Shown piece by piece: positions 23,274 through 34,886 of a stretch of DNA of 64,000 bases. A program made the translations under genes and the position numbers. The notes beneath the pieces were generated by a model. It was not told the origin of the DNA, did not search any database, and was given only the letters and a program-made list of their open reading frames with translations. Numbering within the stretch: position 1 is the first letter of the stretch; each line of letters opens with the position of its first letter. This stretch comes from Lytechinus variegatus. Its lineage: Eukaryota; Echinodermata; Echinoidea; Temnopleuroida; Toxopneustidae. Location: assembly GCF_018143015.1 (NCBI RefSeq), contig NC_054756.1, forward strand, positions 16,638,402 through 16,702,401, read 5' to 3'.

Positions 23274-23939
23274 TCAACCCACAATCATAAAACCTCGATA
23301 TTTATTGGCATCTTTATCAAAGGTATTCATACAACGGAAGAGATCCCCCGCATTGACCCAGCAGTCGACCGTGTTGAACCAAGTGTCTAGTAACAAAAAA
23401 CGATCCGTTGTCTCATGGTACGCAGCTAACACACTGAAGTGCCCATGGACATGCTCATCTTGACCCAGATCATACTCATCGTAGTTGACAATGACACCCT
23501 TCTCCGAACCTACCTGTGACAGAGCCTCTGACGCAAGAGTCCGGAATTCTTTGACGCTGCTTTCATCGACATGGACCTTCTTAATCGTTAACCCATGTGC
23601 GCATAGAAGGTTGTAAATCTCATCCATCGTAGCGCCATTTGTATCGCAAGATGCATAGTCGAGGGCAGCCTTCGTCTCCTTGAAGGTGAACAGGTTACTC
23701 TCGGTGTAAGGGACGTCGTCAACGGGGCACTTCAGGTGCTCCGAGGGGTCTGCGAACTGTTGTCCGAGGTGCTTCGCGCTCATGACAAGCGCAGATGAAT
23801 GGATGCCGCAGAATGTATTGTTCTCTTGTTCTTTGAAGAGGCGTAGGAGTAAGGTCTGTTTGGCGGATGCCTCACCCAGCATTTTCTGGCCCTCGGGAGA
23901 AATGAGTGGGATCTTGTCTTGAACGCGCTCAACAGCCAT
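23274..23939 (-). CDS. Phytochelatin-synthase-like protein (gamma-glutamylcysteine dipeptidyl transferase/peptidase), 221 aa
   Basis: Papain-like cysteine peptidase of the phytochelatin synthase family. Members cut glycine from glutathione and some join the product to more glutathione to make metal-binding phytochelatins. The candidate catalytic triad is Cys44 in NTFCGIHSSA, His167 in HGHFSVLAAY and Asp185 in FLLLDTWFN. Other family blocks are PLISPEGQ (11-18), VIVNYDEYDLGQ (149-160), and MNTFDKDANKYRGF near the end. The whole coding region is one exon. An acceptor (TTTTACAG) at 23956-23963 leaves a 16-nt leader before the ATG, so an intron splits the 5' UTR; the open frame upstream of that ATG is intronic. 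At 221 aa it lacks the Cys-rich C-terminal half of the plant and most animal enzymes, and it looks like the short cyanobacterial form. That form is mainly a glutathione hydrolase; activity here is unproven. Confidence 0.88.
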   Translation of the reverse strand: MAVERVQDKIPLISPEGQKMLGEASAKQTLLLRLFKEQENNTFCGIHSSALVMSAKHLGQQFADPSEHLKCPVDDVPYTESNLFTFKETKAALDYASCDTNGATMDEIYNLLCAHGLTIKKVHVDESSVKEFRTLASEALSQVGSEKGVIVNYDEYDLGQDEHVHGHFSVLAAYHETTDRFLLLDTWFNTVDCWVNAGDLFRCMNTFDKDANKYRGFMIVG

Positions 23940-23955
23940 CTTTCCACCTGACGTC

Positions 23956-24925
23956 CTGTAAAACAAGATAGAAAGTAGAATTCAGGTTTGGTAATTAAAA
24001 AAATGTTAACAACTTTGAAAGTAAATGTTTTAAGCAAATTCCATTTAATTTCTTCATTAATGCTTGAAAGTATGACTCCTAATGTGTTCACATGCACTTT
24101 CCTTTCAATTATTATTTTTATTTCTTCATGTTTTGTTTCATATGCTCATTTTGTCCAATTACAATTTACAAATAGGCTACATTTTTAAAAGTTCCACGAA
24201 CAGAGCTGAGGGACTCACAAATATATGTACATTAAATTGGTTTGAGACTAGAGTGCTCTGGTGAATAAAAAAAATCCCAATAATATATATCTATAAAAAA
24301 AACAGAACAGTGTAATGTTACAAGTGTAAACCTATTCTACTTTGTGTTTCAATTTTTTAGTTACTTACAAATAATACAAACATTGTTACAATTTATTGAG
24401 GCATATTTTAAATAGCCTACTTTTTAATATGTGTAATATAGGTTGCATAGACTCAACACAAATATTAACAAATTTACGGGGGTGATTGTACTTGCAGACT
24501 GAATGAGATTCAAAGATTGAGGGACAAACATAACAAAAAAATGTGATTCGACTTCGAGCAGCACAGAATACAGCATGTGGGACCAAGGTCCATACAGAAC
24601 GAAACTTGAATTAGACATCTAGTCAGTGCAAATTGCCTTCATTCTGGATAACAGTTACCTGAAAAAGTGGCTCAAGATACAAGGTCTACCTCTCTGGATG
24701 AAGGACGTAATATGCAATTCTAAGCTGATTTCATTAGAATTTAGGCCACAGATTTTAGTTGATATTCCAGTTTGCCGAATGATATGGATCGCCACGCCAC
24801 GCCCCTTTTTTCGGAGGATTGTTATTATGGCAAGCCGTTTGTTGATATTATCTTTCTTTTCTAAGAGGAACCCCCTTTTCTATGGAAAACTCAGTATCCC
24901 ATAAAACTCTGCTTACCAGCTATCA
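23956..24925. other. 5' flank or 5' UTR intron of the phytochelatin-synthase-like gene
   Basis: AT-rich sequence upstream of the coding exon. A non-coding first exon must lie somewhere to the right, but no donor could be assigned with confidence. Confidence 0.35.
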
Positions 24926-25132
24926 CTGGTGGATCCACGGGGGGGGGGGCACAGCTGGCTTGTGCCCCCCTTGAGAGACGCAATTGAAATTTTTAATGTT
25001 AAAATGTCATTAAAACAGAAGTGTGCCCCCCCATTTGAAAGTGAGGACCTTCTTTTGTATATAATTTTTGGTCAAAAACCTTTTTTTTGCTTGGGAAAAT
25101 GTGCCCCTCCCCCTGGATCCGCCCCTGAAGCT
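24925..25132. mobile_element. Short MITE with GGATCCAC-GGGGGG inverted ends
   Basis: The left end (TGGTGGATCCACGGGG then a G-run and GCAC) is roughly the inverse of the right end (GTGCCCCTCCCCCTGGATCC). About 205 bp and non-coding. Confidence 0.55.
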
Positions 25133-25635
25133 AATAAACTTTTTTAAAACTAAGTATTTCAACAGAGAGATAAGATGTAAACCTTTCTCTTGTAAGAAGT
25201 GCATCGGAAAAACCCTTTATCACTGAAAAATATAATTTTATATTTTCTACGCTAGATACGACACAATAGTTTATTTCAAATTTAGTAAATAGGTTTTTCG
25301 GCAACAAAAAAATCATCAATTGATCAAAATGTGTTCATGCATTGATAAACCGATTGTACTAACTGATAAACAGAGAAGTCAGAGATTATAAGAAAAAATG
25401 TTTATCTGAATTACTGGGCATTTCGCGAAGAAAACTCTATTTTCTAAAATAGCTAGGATATAAACTGGAAAAGATGTGTTGCTCATAAAATTGACTCACT
25501 TTATCTCATATAAACTCAATTATCTTTGATACGCCTTGTGTTTTTCTTCACAAAACTCACAATAATGCATTAGGCTATAAACTTTCCCATCACTTGTTAA
25601 ACTCATGTTTGTAGCGTGACCCACACTCCAGCTAG

Positions 25636-26745
25636 GGCGTCGATCTGGGGGGGGGGCACATTGCCCCCACTTTATGAAGCACTAAATAAGCGCCCTTTTT
25701 ATAAATCATACTTTCGGGTCCTATGTTTAAATTTTTTAAAAAGATTTTGTAATGTTGGAATAAACTTTTGATATAAAAGATGCTACAAAAAAATATTTTC
25801 ACAAAGTTGTTATTTTTACACTTTAGTTTTGTTTGATTCCAAACTCTTTGTAGATCATGATCATGATGCTTTAAATTGGTATAGGTTTCATAACAAATAC
25901 TTGTTTAAAAATCGGGTCAAAATCACGCTTTTCATGGGCCAAGTTCATTAAGCAGCAAGCTTGAAAACAAGAATACTGCACTCAGTGATTGATAAAAGTG
26001 GCCACGCACTCATTAAAACGGTTCAAGTGCTGGGTGCGGCAAGGGAAGCGTTTCATGAAAGAATTTGTCAGACGTTTTATCCGACAAGTCCTGTTTTATC
26101 CGACAGTTACTATAGTAACAGTGCTTCTCAACCAATCAGAATCCAGGAAAGTTTTTAGATCTGACAACTTGTCGGACGAAAATGTTGATGAAACGCCCAC
26201 AAGGTCCATAATTACCCGCGCTTGTTATTTTGAAGCCTTTTCCAGCCAATCAGAACTCTAGATTTCATGTTGCTCTAAAATTTTTAGAAATCTCGTCTTG
26301 TACCTTGGTGGGAAAAGTGTGATCTTGAACCGATTATAAGGTGCCGCATATTAAGAGTGACATTGTGAAAGGTATAGAAATTCAGCTATGTGGTGATACA
26401 GATATCTTCGAAGCTCAAAATAAAAAGTTTTGCACAATTTGCAAAATAAACTGAACAGAGGAAGAAAATTTACTTTTGATGCACATTTCCTAAAATTCGC
26501 TTATTTATGAAAATATTTCACATGAAATGAATGACCAATATAAAAGAGAAATTGGTACTCTGTACAATCGTGCAAAGGTATTTAATTTGACTTGAAGATA
26601 AATTACGTAATTAAGTTCCATTATTCACGAGATTTTGCAGGGAGGCGGATTCAGCCACGAGAGGGTTTGGATGAATCTGACCTATATTTGCTCATTAGCT
26701 GATTGCCCCCCCCACACTTTCAACTCCGCCGCCCCTGCCACGCTT
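25636..26745. mobile_element. Degenerate G/C-run element with a nested GCGTTTCATGA MITE
   Basis: The left border (GGGGGGGGGCACATTGCCCC, 25650) and the right border (GCCCCCCCCACACTTTC then CTCCGCCGCCCCTGCC, 26704-26738) resemble opposite ends of one dispersed family. Inside, 26041-26203 is bounded by GGGAAGCGTTTCATGA and the inverse of GATGAAACGCCCAC and carries GTCAGACGTTTTATCCGACA, so it looks like a nested MITE. The outer assignment is weak. Confidence 0.35.
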
Positions 26746-28393
26746 CACTAGAGCATGCAGTACGTAGTCAGTTGGGTGCAACTGATATCTGGTCACATTT
26801 TTGACGTAAACATATTCTAGTCAGAAAAAAATTGTATACGACTAGAAAGTAATCAGATATGACCAGAATAACATTTGCACCAGCTGAACCTATTAATTAG
26901 TCATTTTTACTGATTTGTTTTATGAGTGCATCTTTATACACCAAACAATAAATATCTGTAGCAGGTGTTCATTTGACAACGCAGTATGCAAAATTTGGAG
27001 AGCACATACTATGTCAAAGTCTGTGTAAAACTTTTAAAATTATGTTGCCATCATAAAAATTATGAAAAGTGGTAGTAACTTCGTGATAATAAGCAATAGT
27101 TATATACATGTCAGTAGGAAGTTTTACATCAAGCTATATAGTCAAATATGACACTATTCGTAAATCTGTTAATGTTGGGAGCGAAAGGGAACGTATTGGC
27201 GGGAAGTGAATTCCACAGCCGAGCGGCCCGTCCTTAGAATATTATGAAGTACTTACATTGTGAACCAATCATCAATAGATTAAAAACACTATAGCGACCT
27301 TTAGCTCATTTTTCACCAATGGATTCCTTGTGAACACTATCAATCAGACTTGGCGCCATCACTAAGTAATATTTTTTTTTCATTCCAACTTTTCGATGAC
27401 CGACCAAATCAGAATCAGAAAACTATACTTAAGCGAATAAAAAGATGAGCGGAAAATCCAGGACCCAATGTTGGTGCTTTTTTTAAACTGAAATAATCTT
27501 TGACATCATTTTTGAAAAATAACTTTTGTTATTACATATCTACATTCTAGAAAAATATTGGGTAAAACGTGTTTAAAACGCCTAAACATTTGTTTAGAAA
27601 GTTTAAACAGTTGTTTAAAAGTGTTAAACAGTAGTCGTTTGTGTGACGGGCTTATAAACAACGTGCTAGATATTTCAAACAGCGTTTGTACAGTGTTATT
27701 TTATTTCAAATAAAGCCATGACGTCACCGACGTGGAGTATTTTTCTTAAGGAGAGCACATCTCCAACCCCTGACGATTTAAGTTATCTGCGATCGATATA
27801 CGACGCCTTTCAAGACCACAATACAGCCCTAACTCCCGCCCCAACAAGCACACAGCATCAGCGAACCAGCCCTTGTTCTGAAATAGGACTAATCAATCGT
27901 TTCGATTGTAAAACTTCTCAATATCTATCAATTATTCATGCTATCGGCATACCGAGGTGTTTTTACTGATGCGTTCCAGAATAAGATATGTTTGTTTCTG
28001 AAGTTGGTTTTGAAAAACAACTACACATCTACTTCCCCATGCAGACTTTCACCGCTTTTAAACATGGATCGCTGTTCTACTTTTACCCTTAATCGGTTGG
28101 AAGAAAGCTGCTCTGTCAAATCTGACATCTAATTTCGGACAAAATTGGAATTATCAGATTGGAAACGGAGGAGCTCTGTCATAATGTGCACTGTCTTGTT
28201 TTCCGGACCGAACAAGACTAAATCGCCGGTCTGTCTTGTTTACGGATTAGCAAAATGATATAATGACGCAAAATATTAATGATGGAAAAGGATCGCAGTA
28301 AATGATTTTGATTTTAATTATATAGTCGTTTGGTGGTAAAACCGGTGGGAAATCTGTCCTCAATTTGTAGTCAGAAATTCCATCTTTATCGAC
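26746..28393. promoter_or_regulatory. Shared upstream interval of the minus-strand 23.3-kb gene and the plus-strand SLC16 gene
   Basis: The two genes face away from each other across this interval. It contains the octamer TGACGTCA (CRE/ATF site) at 27719-27726 within the 17-mer ATGACGTCACCGACGTG. The same 17-mer recurs at 28530-28546, just after the tentative first SLC16 exon. No other gene was recognised. Promoter positions are inferred from gene layout only. Confidence 0.35.
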
Positions 28394-28420
28394 ATGGGAA
28401 AGCATGATGACTGTCGCGAG
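28394..28420 (+). CDS. Tentative 9-codon first coding exon of the SLC16 gene
   Basis: It reads MGKHDDCRE and is followed at once by a consensus donor, GTAAGT. An in-frame TAA lies upstream. It ends in phase 0, matching the phase 0 entry of the exon at 31122. A real exon this short cannot be proven without transcript data. Confidence 0.5.
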
Positions 28421-30067
28421 GTAAGTAAACCTACGTTACTTCCTTTTCATTGCTAATTATTTTGTATTCTACACGTTTTGATCGTATGTGGTGTCATTAT
28501 TATGCTGAAATTATTGAAAGACAATTATTATGACGTCACCGACGTGAAAGGTTATTTTCATTGCCAATTATTTTTGCTAATTATTTTGTATTCCCACGTT
28601 TTGATCGTATGTGGAGTCATTATGCTGAAATTATTGAAAGACAATTATTGTGCTTATACAGTGCGTATAAAAAAGGGACAGATTTGAAAAGTCTATAAAT
28701 TTTTGTTTCAAATCATGATGTTTATATTTTGGTATTAATAGGTGCTCCAAAGTCTTATCTTTCAAATGCCATTAAACAAATTTAGTTTCGATCAAGCTTG
28801 AGCGAACACGGAATGTGGTTAAAAAGGAGGCTTGCGCCAAAATGGCATAATATGATAAATATGATGATCGGACTTCTTGCTAATCAGCAGACTTCCTCCG
28901 CACTTTATCTTTGCCATAATTTTCGAATTATGCGGTCAAAATTCATTTTCAAAGCTATCTATTTGCTTGAATTGTTCTGTTGTTTCTTTTAACATGTTTT
29001 CTTTAGCTTTGAATATTACTTCTTCAAGCAAAAACTTTTTTTTTTCAACCGAAGTATGGGAGAACGTGTATTTTTTTTTTAAAATCCTTTCATTGTGTGC
29101 TACAAAGGTTATGGTGCCTTTTAAACAATGCCATACAGATGGGTGGGGGCTCGAGGCCTCCCTCAATTAAAAAAAAATAATGACCAAGAAAAAAAGGAAA
29201 AGGAAAGATAAAAAGTGAAATGTATTATTTTCTTAATATCATGTCAAAATCTATCACAAAATGTGATAATGTAATGAAATAGTGGGAGTATTCGCTCGCT
29301 CACAACTGTTTAATACATTTTACCCGATCTGCCATATGTAGCTCCTTCAAAATTGACTCAATACACCATTGCCATTGAAAGACATGAATCCCTTCCTGTT
29401 TGTCCTGTCAAGCATATAATTAAACTTGGTCAAGGAATCAATAACCCCTTGAACAATCGATTCATGACTTTTAAAGGTACCATAACATAATTTGTTTCAC
29501 ATAACAAAAGGATTTGAGCAATTATAAGTCTTCTCAATTGATAACGCAAATCTTCTTGCTTGGGTTGACAAAAAGTCTTCTTTCTTTACTTATGAAGGAA
29601 ATTTCAAAGGTAAAAAGAGTTTAAATAAAAGAACAAAATAATTCAAGTACATAAATAAATTTGTAAATAAAAGTAGACAACATAATTCGAAAATTATGGC
29701 ACAGCTAATGAAAAGGTTGAGAGGAAGTCTGCTGATTAGCAAGAAGTCTGATCATCATATTACTTATATTCTGCCATTCTGGCGCAAGCCTCTTTTTGAA
29801 CCCCCGACAAAAACGTCAAGCATGAACAAAATCAGTTTTTAATTGCATTTCAAAGATAAGATTTCAGAGCATCTATTAACATCAACATATATATATCTTT
29901 ATTTGAAACAATTTTTTAAAAGACTTCAAACCTGTCCCGTTTTTTTGATACGCACTGTATACTTAAAATGCATTTTTTCATAACCAACATGACCAAAGTA
30001 AGCTTCTAGTATATATGAGTGATGCAGGAGCCGCGGAACAGTTTTTAAAGTGTGTGTGTGTGTGTTT

Positions 30068-30108
<41 letters not shown>

Positions 30109-33100
30109 GGGGGGGGGGTTACCATGCAAAAATCAGATGGTCATGTTTTTTTTTTTTTGGGGGGGGGGCTTTCCGCGGCCCCTGTAATGAGCTGAAAACA
30201 ACTCCGTGAAATGAGTGGAGATATTTTCTATGGGTATCTCAAAATTATTGATCAAACTTGGCAAAAGTCTCTGCACAGCAAAAGCTTTGGTGTTAACCGG
30301 TGTACATAGAGGACCACACCAGTTATTTTACACCGGTGTTAAATTGGTGGTGTTGGTTTTACACCTATAGGTGTTATTACAACACCTATGGTTGTTATTT
30401 TAACACCTCAGGGTGTGGTCCTCTATTAACACCAATTGGTGTCAGTTTTAACACCACAGTTTTTACAGTGTGGAAAACGTACAAAATCCTGGGTTAGGCA
30501 TCATCTTTGCATACTTTGAAGTTGAAATGAAAATATCAACCGTCATGTCCATGTTAGGAAATATTCATCAATAGCTTTATATTTTGAGCTCTATACAATG
30601 CATTCTTTTTAATAAGAAATATTGAGTATACATACGGTAGGTCTCTATAATTATGTATGATGTTCCTACATCCCTTTTATCTGGATGTTTATTGTGCCCC
30701 TTTGAAGTAAGAAAACAATATTCTCATTTCTATATGTTACTACTTAGGAAGGAAAAATTTGTAAGAATAATACATGCCTAAGTCATCGTAGAGATGGACC
30801 CCCCAAAAATCACAACCAAGAAAAAAAAAGAGAAGGGTGAAATATAATACTTTTAAAATATATATTATTTCAAAATCTATCACTTGTCTGATATTTATAT
30901 TTTCCTGTATCTTTCACTTGCCACTTCTTCTTTTCCTTCTTCTTGTTCTGATTGTTTCCTCGTCGCTCTCTCTTCCCTCTCTCTCACTCCCCCTCACCCC
31001 CTCTTTCTTTCTTCATTTTCTTTTCTTCCTTTCTTTTATTCCTTCCTTCCTCCTTTCATCTCTTTCTTACATTCCTTCCTTCTTTTCTTCATTCCTTCCT
31101 TCTCTCACTCATCCTCTTCAGGCGGACGATACGAGATCACCCCTCCTCTCCAGGGACTCTTCGCCAACCGATTCGACGTACCTCATGTCCATCCGCATCG
31201 CTGAATCATTCTCGCCGCCGACCTCGCCTACACCGACATCACCGACCACCGCCAAAGACAATTTCGCCCCGCCCTCATCGCCGCGGAAACCGTCATTGCT
31301 TACACGTCTAAAGCAGATCGAGAATGTTCGAGGGTGGATGGTGTGCTTTGCTGCCTACGTCATCAATGTTCCATTTTTCGGCATCATCATGAGTTTTGGA
31401 GAGCTCTTACCGTCATTCCTGGAACTATATAATACAGACCAAACGGCTGCGATAAGTATGTTATCAGATTAAAAAAAATCAATACCTCTAGACAATTTTC
31501 ATAGTAATACTTAAAGGAATATACATCAAAGTTTGGGTCGATTTCAATGACCAGAACACTTATTTATCTTCAATATTAACATTGTATTTTGTGTACGATT
31601 AAGTTATAAACATAAATTAAGTTAATCCTTGCAACTCATTAAACACGTCACAAAATCTGAAATCAAAGGGACTATAATATAAACTTCGATCATCATGATC
31701 ATTCAGCAACATATATAGATAGTGTTTCGGAAAAGTGTTGTTAAAGATAATAAAAGAGAGAAAAGAAGGGAAAAGAACCCGTTGCTTTGCCTATTTCATC
31801 CTCAGAAACTTGAAAAATCTGTATACATAATTAGGACATCCCGATTGTACCAAAGCGCACAAAGAACTGACAGTAATGAGAAAGCTCAATCAAACCTAAT
31901 TGGCGAGGGGTATATCGACACCTGTTACTAACACCAGAGATAATAGAGTCTTAATAAGATGTCGTTTCGTTCTCTTTCCCTCGCCACCCTTATTACTCTC
32001 TTACCACCTTCTCCTAATATCATGTTTTTTTTACCTGTTGTTGTTATTGTTTAAAAACATTATAATCATTATTAGTATAATTTATTATTATTATCATTAT
32101 TTTTATTGTTATTATTATTACTGCTATATTATGATTATCATCATCATCATCGTCATCATTATCATCATCATCATTATCATCATCATCATTATCATCATTA
32201 TTATCATCATCATCATCATCATCATCGTTATCATCATCATTATCATCATCATCATCATCATCATCATCGTCATCACTAACATCATCATCATCATCATCCT
32301 CCTCCTCATCATCATCATCATCGTCACTATCTTTATTGTCCTGTAACCTTACTGCCATCACTATTGTCATTGTGTGTTTTATTGTTGTTACTTATTATAC
32401 CATCATTATTTTCAATATTATTATCATTGATATCGCTACATAATTATCCTTATATATCCCCCCTCCCATTCATCGCAGGTTGGGTTGGCTCGCTCGCCTT
32501 CGGCCTGGCTTACGTGTGCAGTCCAATATCTTCTCGTCTCTACTGGCACTTTGGGTGCCGCCCCTGTGCCATCACCGGGGTAGCTCTTGGGTCCTTCGCC
32601 CTCTTCGTCTCGTCGTTCGTCCATGACATGTGGTGGATGATGATAACCTATAGCATCATGTTCGGCTTCGCGACCAACCTGACTTATAACACCCCTCTGG
32701 TCCTGACTGGGGAATGGTTTCCCGACCGACATCACGTCTTGGCGACATGTTTCGTCACCGCGGGCATCCCTTTTGGTAAGATGTATAGTCGGTCAGAGTC
32801 ACACCAATGATACCTACTCACGACCGATCAAAGCTATTACAGCATTGTGAGTAGTATATCATCGGTCGGTTTGAAATTAGTTTCGTAGGTGTGACCGCAC
32901 AGGTAGCGTGAAGTATATTGGCTGCTGCTAACTAAAGTTTAAAGTTTGACCCTTTTCTCCTAAATGATGATAGACTTATGTCAATGTGAATAATTTGTTG
33001 TGATTTTATATTGGTCAACGCAGATTTAAAGAAGAAAAGTGAACTGAATTTGGTTTCGCGATGTGCATGTTTATTTCAGGGTCGAATTAAAAATTGAGAC

Positions 33101-34814
33101 ATCCATATTTAATGATTTGCTTTCCTTTTTTTGGGGGGGGGGGTGGAGCTGAAGGCACGTATTACTTTCATAATTATGGAAGCGTAAAGGCGACCGCACA
33201 CCTTACGAATGGTCTGCGACTCAATTTTGGAATAAAACGTAGTAGAAGTCGATGCTGATATTGAGACTTGGAATATCTTACTGTGTAATGTTCTAAATCA
33301 TCGTACGAATACCTATGCTCAAATCTGTGACTATGCTATTATCCTTCTTAGAATAAAAGTAAATTTAATATCTAGTCGTAATATATCGTAATAACATCGA
33401 CGTCATATATGAGCCGTACGATTGGCTACGATTTGAAAATAATTTGGCCTTTACTCCAAAATAAAGGCTTGCAATCTTTCAGAATGGTTACATTAGTACT
33501 CCTCAATTAATTTTAACCTCAAATAAAATGATATGTTCCATTCACATTGTCAGAAAATGAGCAAAATGCGATTTGTTCCGAAATCGGATCGCTAGCAGTC
33601 GTAAGGTGTGCGGTGGCCTGAACCGTCCAAAAGTGATAAAAATTGATGAATTGATTATTGAATGAAAAAATATATAAAATTGATTTGGGCCTACTCGATC
33701 ATGCTACTAGTAGTCTATACACAACAAAACAAAAATATGAAAACGATGGAATTCATAGATTTGCCATTCAACATGCTTTCCATCTTTCTCAGGTTCATTG
33801 ACGATGAATCCCGTGGTCGAATCGCTGGTCGATTCCATTGGCCTCCGGAACGCCTTCCGCGTCATGGCAGTGTTACCAATCGTCATCGGCCTACCCTGCT
33901 GCGCGATATTCAAGCAACCTGACCTCAACGCATGCGGCAACGAAGACGACGACGATGTCGATGATTTAATAATGGAAGACTGTGATGACGAGACCGTTCT
34001 CGTACATCGGAACGATGACGATGTCGTGCGTGAAATCGATGACGCGGGATCAGAGAGTAGTTGGTTGGCGGATATGATAAGGAGAGAGAAAAATCCCTCC
34101 AGGAAAGTGTGTGCTTGCCTCGATGGTGACCTGTGGTTGGACCCTATATTTTATATCTATATGTTTGGTCTACTCGCCAAGGGAGTGGGATATGTATTTC
34201 CGTTTATTCATTTGGTAAGTCCTGATATTCTCCATAATCTCTTGTTCTTCATATCCCGCAATGTAAAAATGTGGTGTTGATAGAGGACCTCACCCTGAGG
34301 TGTTAAAATCACATCATAGAGATTGAACTTGACACCAAAGAGTGTAAACGCAACAACCAAAGGTGTTGTAATAACACCTATAGGTGTTAAACTAACGCTG
34401 TCAATTTAACAACGGTGTAAGATAATTGGTGTGGTCCTCTATGTACACCGACTAATTATACCCCCCTTTCTTTCCAATCCTTACTTAAATGAAAGAATAC
34501 AAAAACTAGGGTTAGAAACAATTTCGCATTCATTTGGAAACTTATATTTACAAGGATTTATATTTAATTCTTACAAGAAAGATATGATGATTTGTATCTT
34601 GTATATATTCTAAACTTTGTATCTTGTATTAATAATGTCTTATTTATCGAAGGATATCTTTACAAACAAGCAGTGCTTTTCAGAAGGTTTTCATTTCATT
34701 TCATTATATCATAGTCCGCTTTACTTTGTAATTTTTTTTGAAATTTTGAAATGATTTTTTTTATCAATCAATCAATCAATCAATCAATCCATCCATCCAT
34801 CCATCCATCCATCC

Positions 34815-34886
<72 letters not shown>

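Noticed and set aside
23940-23966. Upstream ATG extending the phytochelatin-synthase-like frame by nine residues
   Set aside because: It crosses a clear TTTTACAG acceptor, so the extension is intronic.
31900-32370. Long poly-Ile, poly-Asp and poly-Met frames
   Set aside because: They come from an ATC-type microsatellite in an SLC16 intron and appear on both strands.
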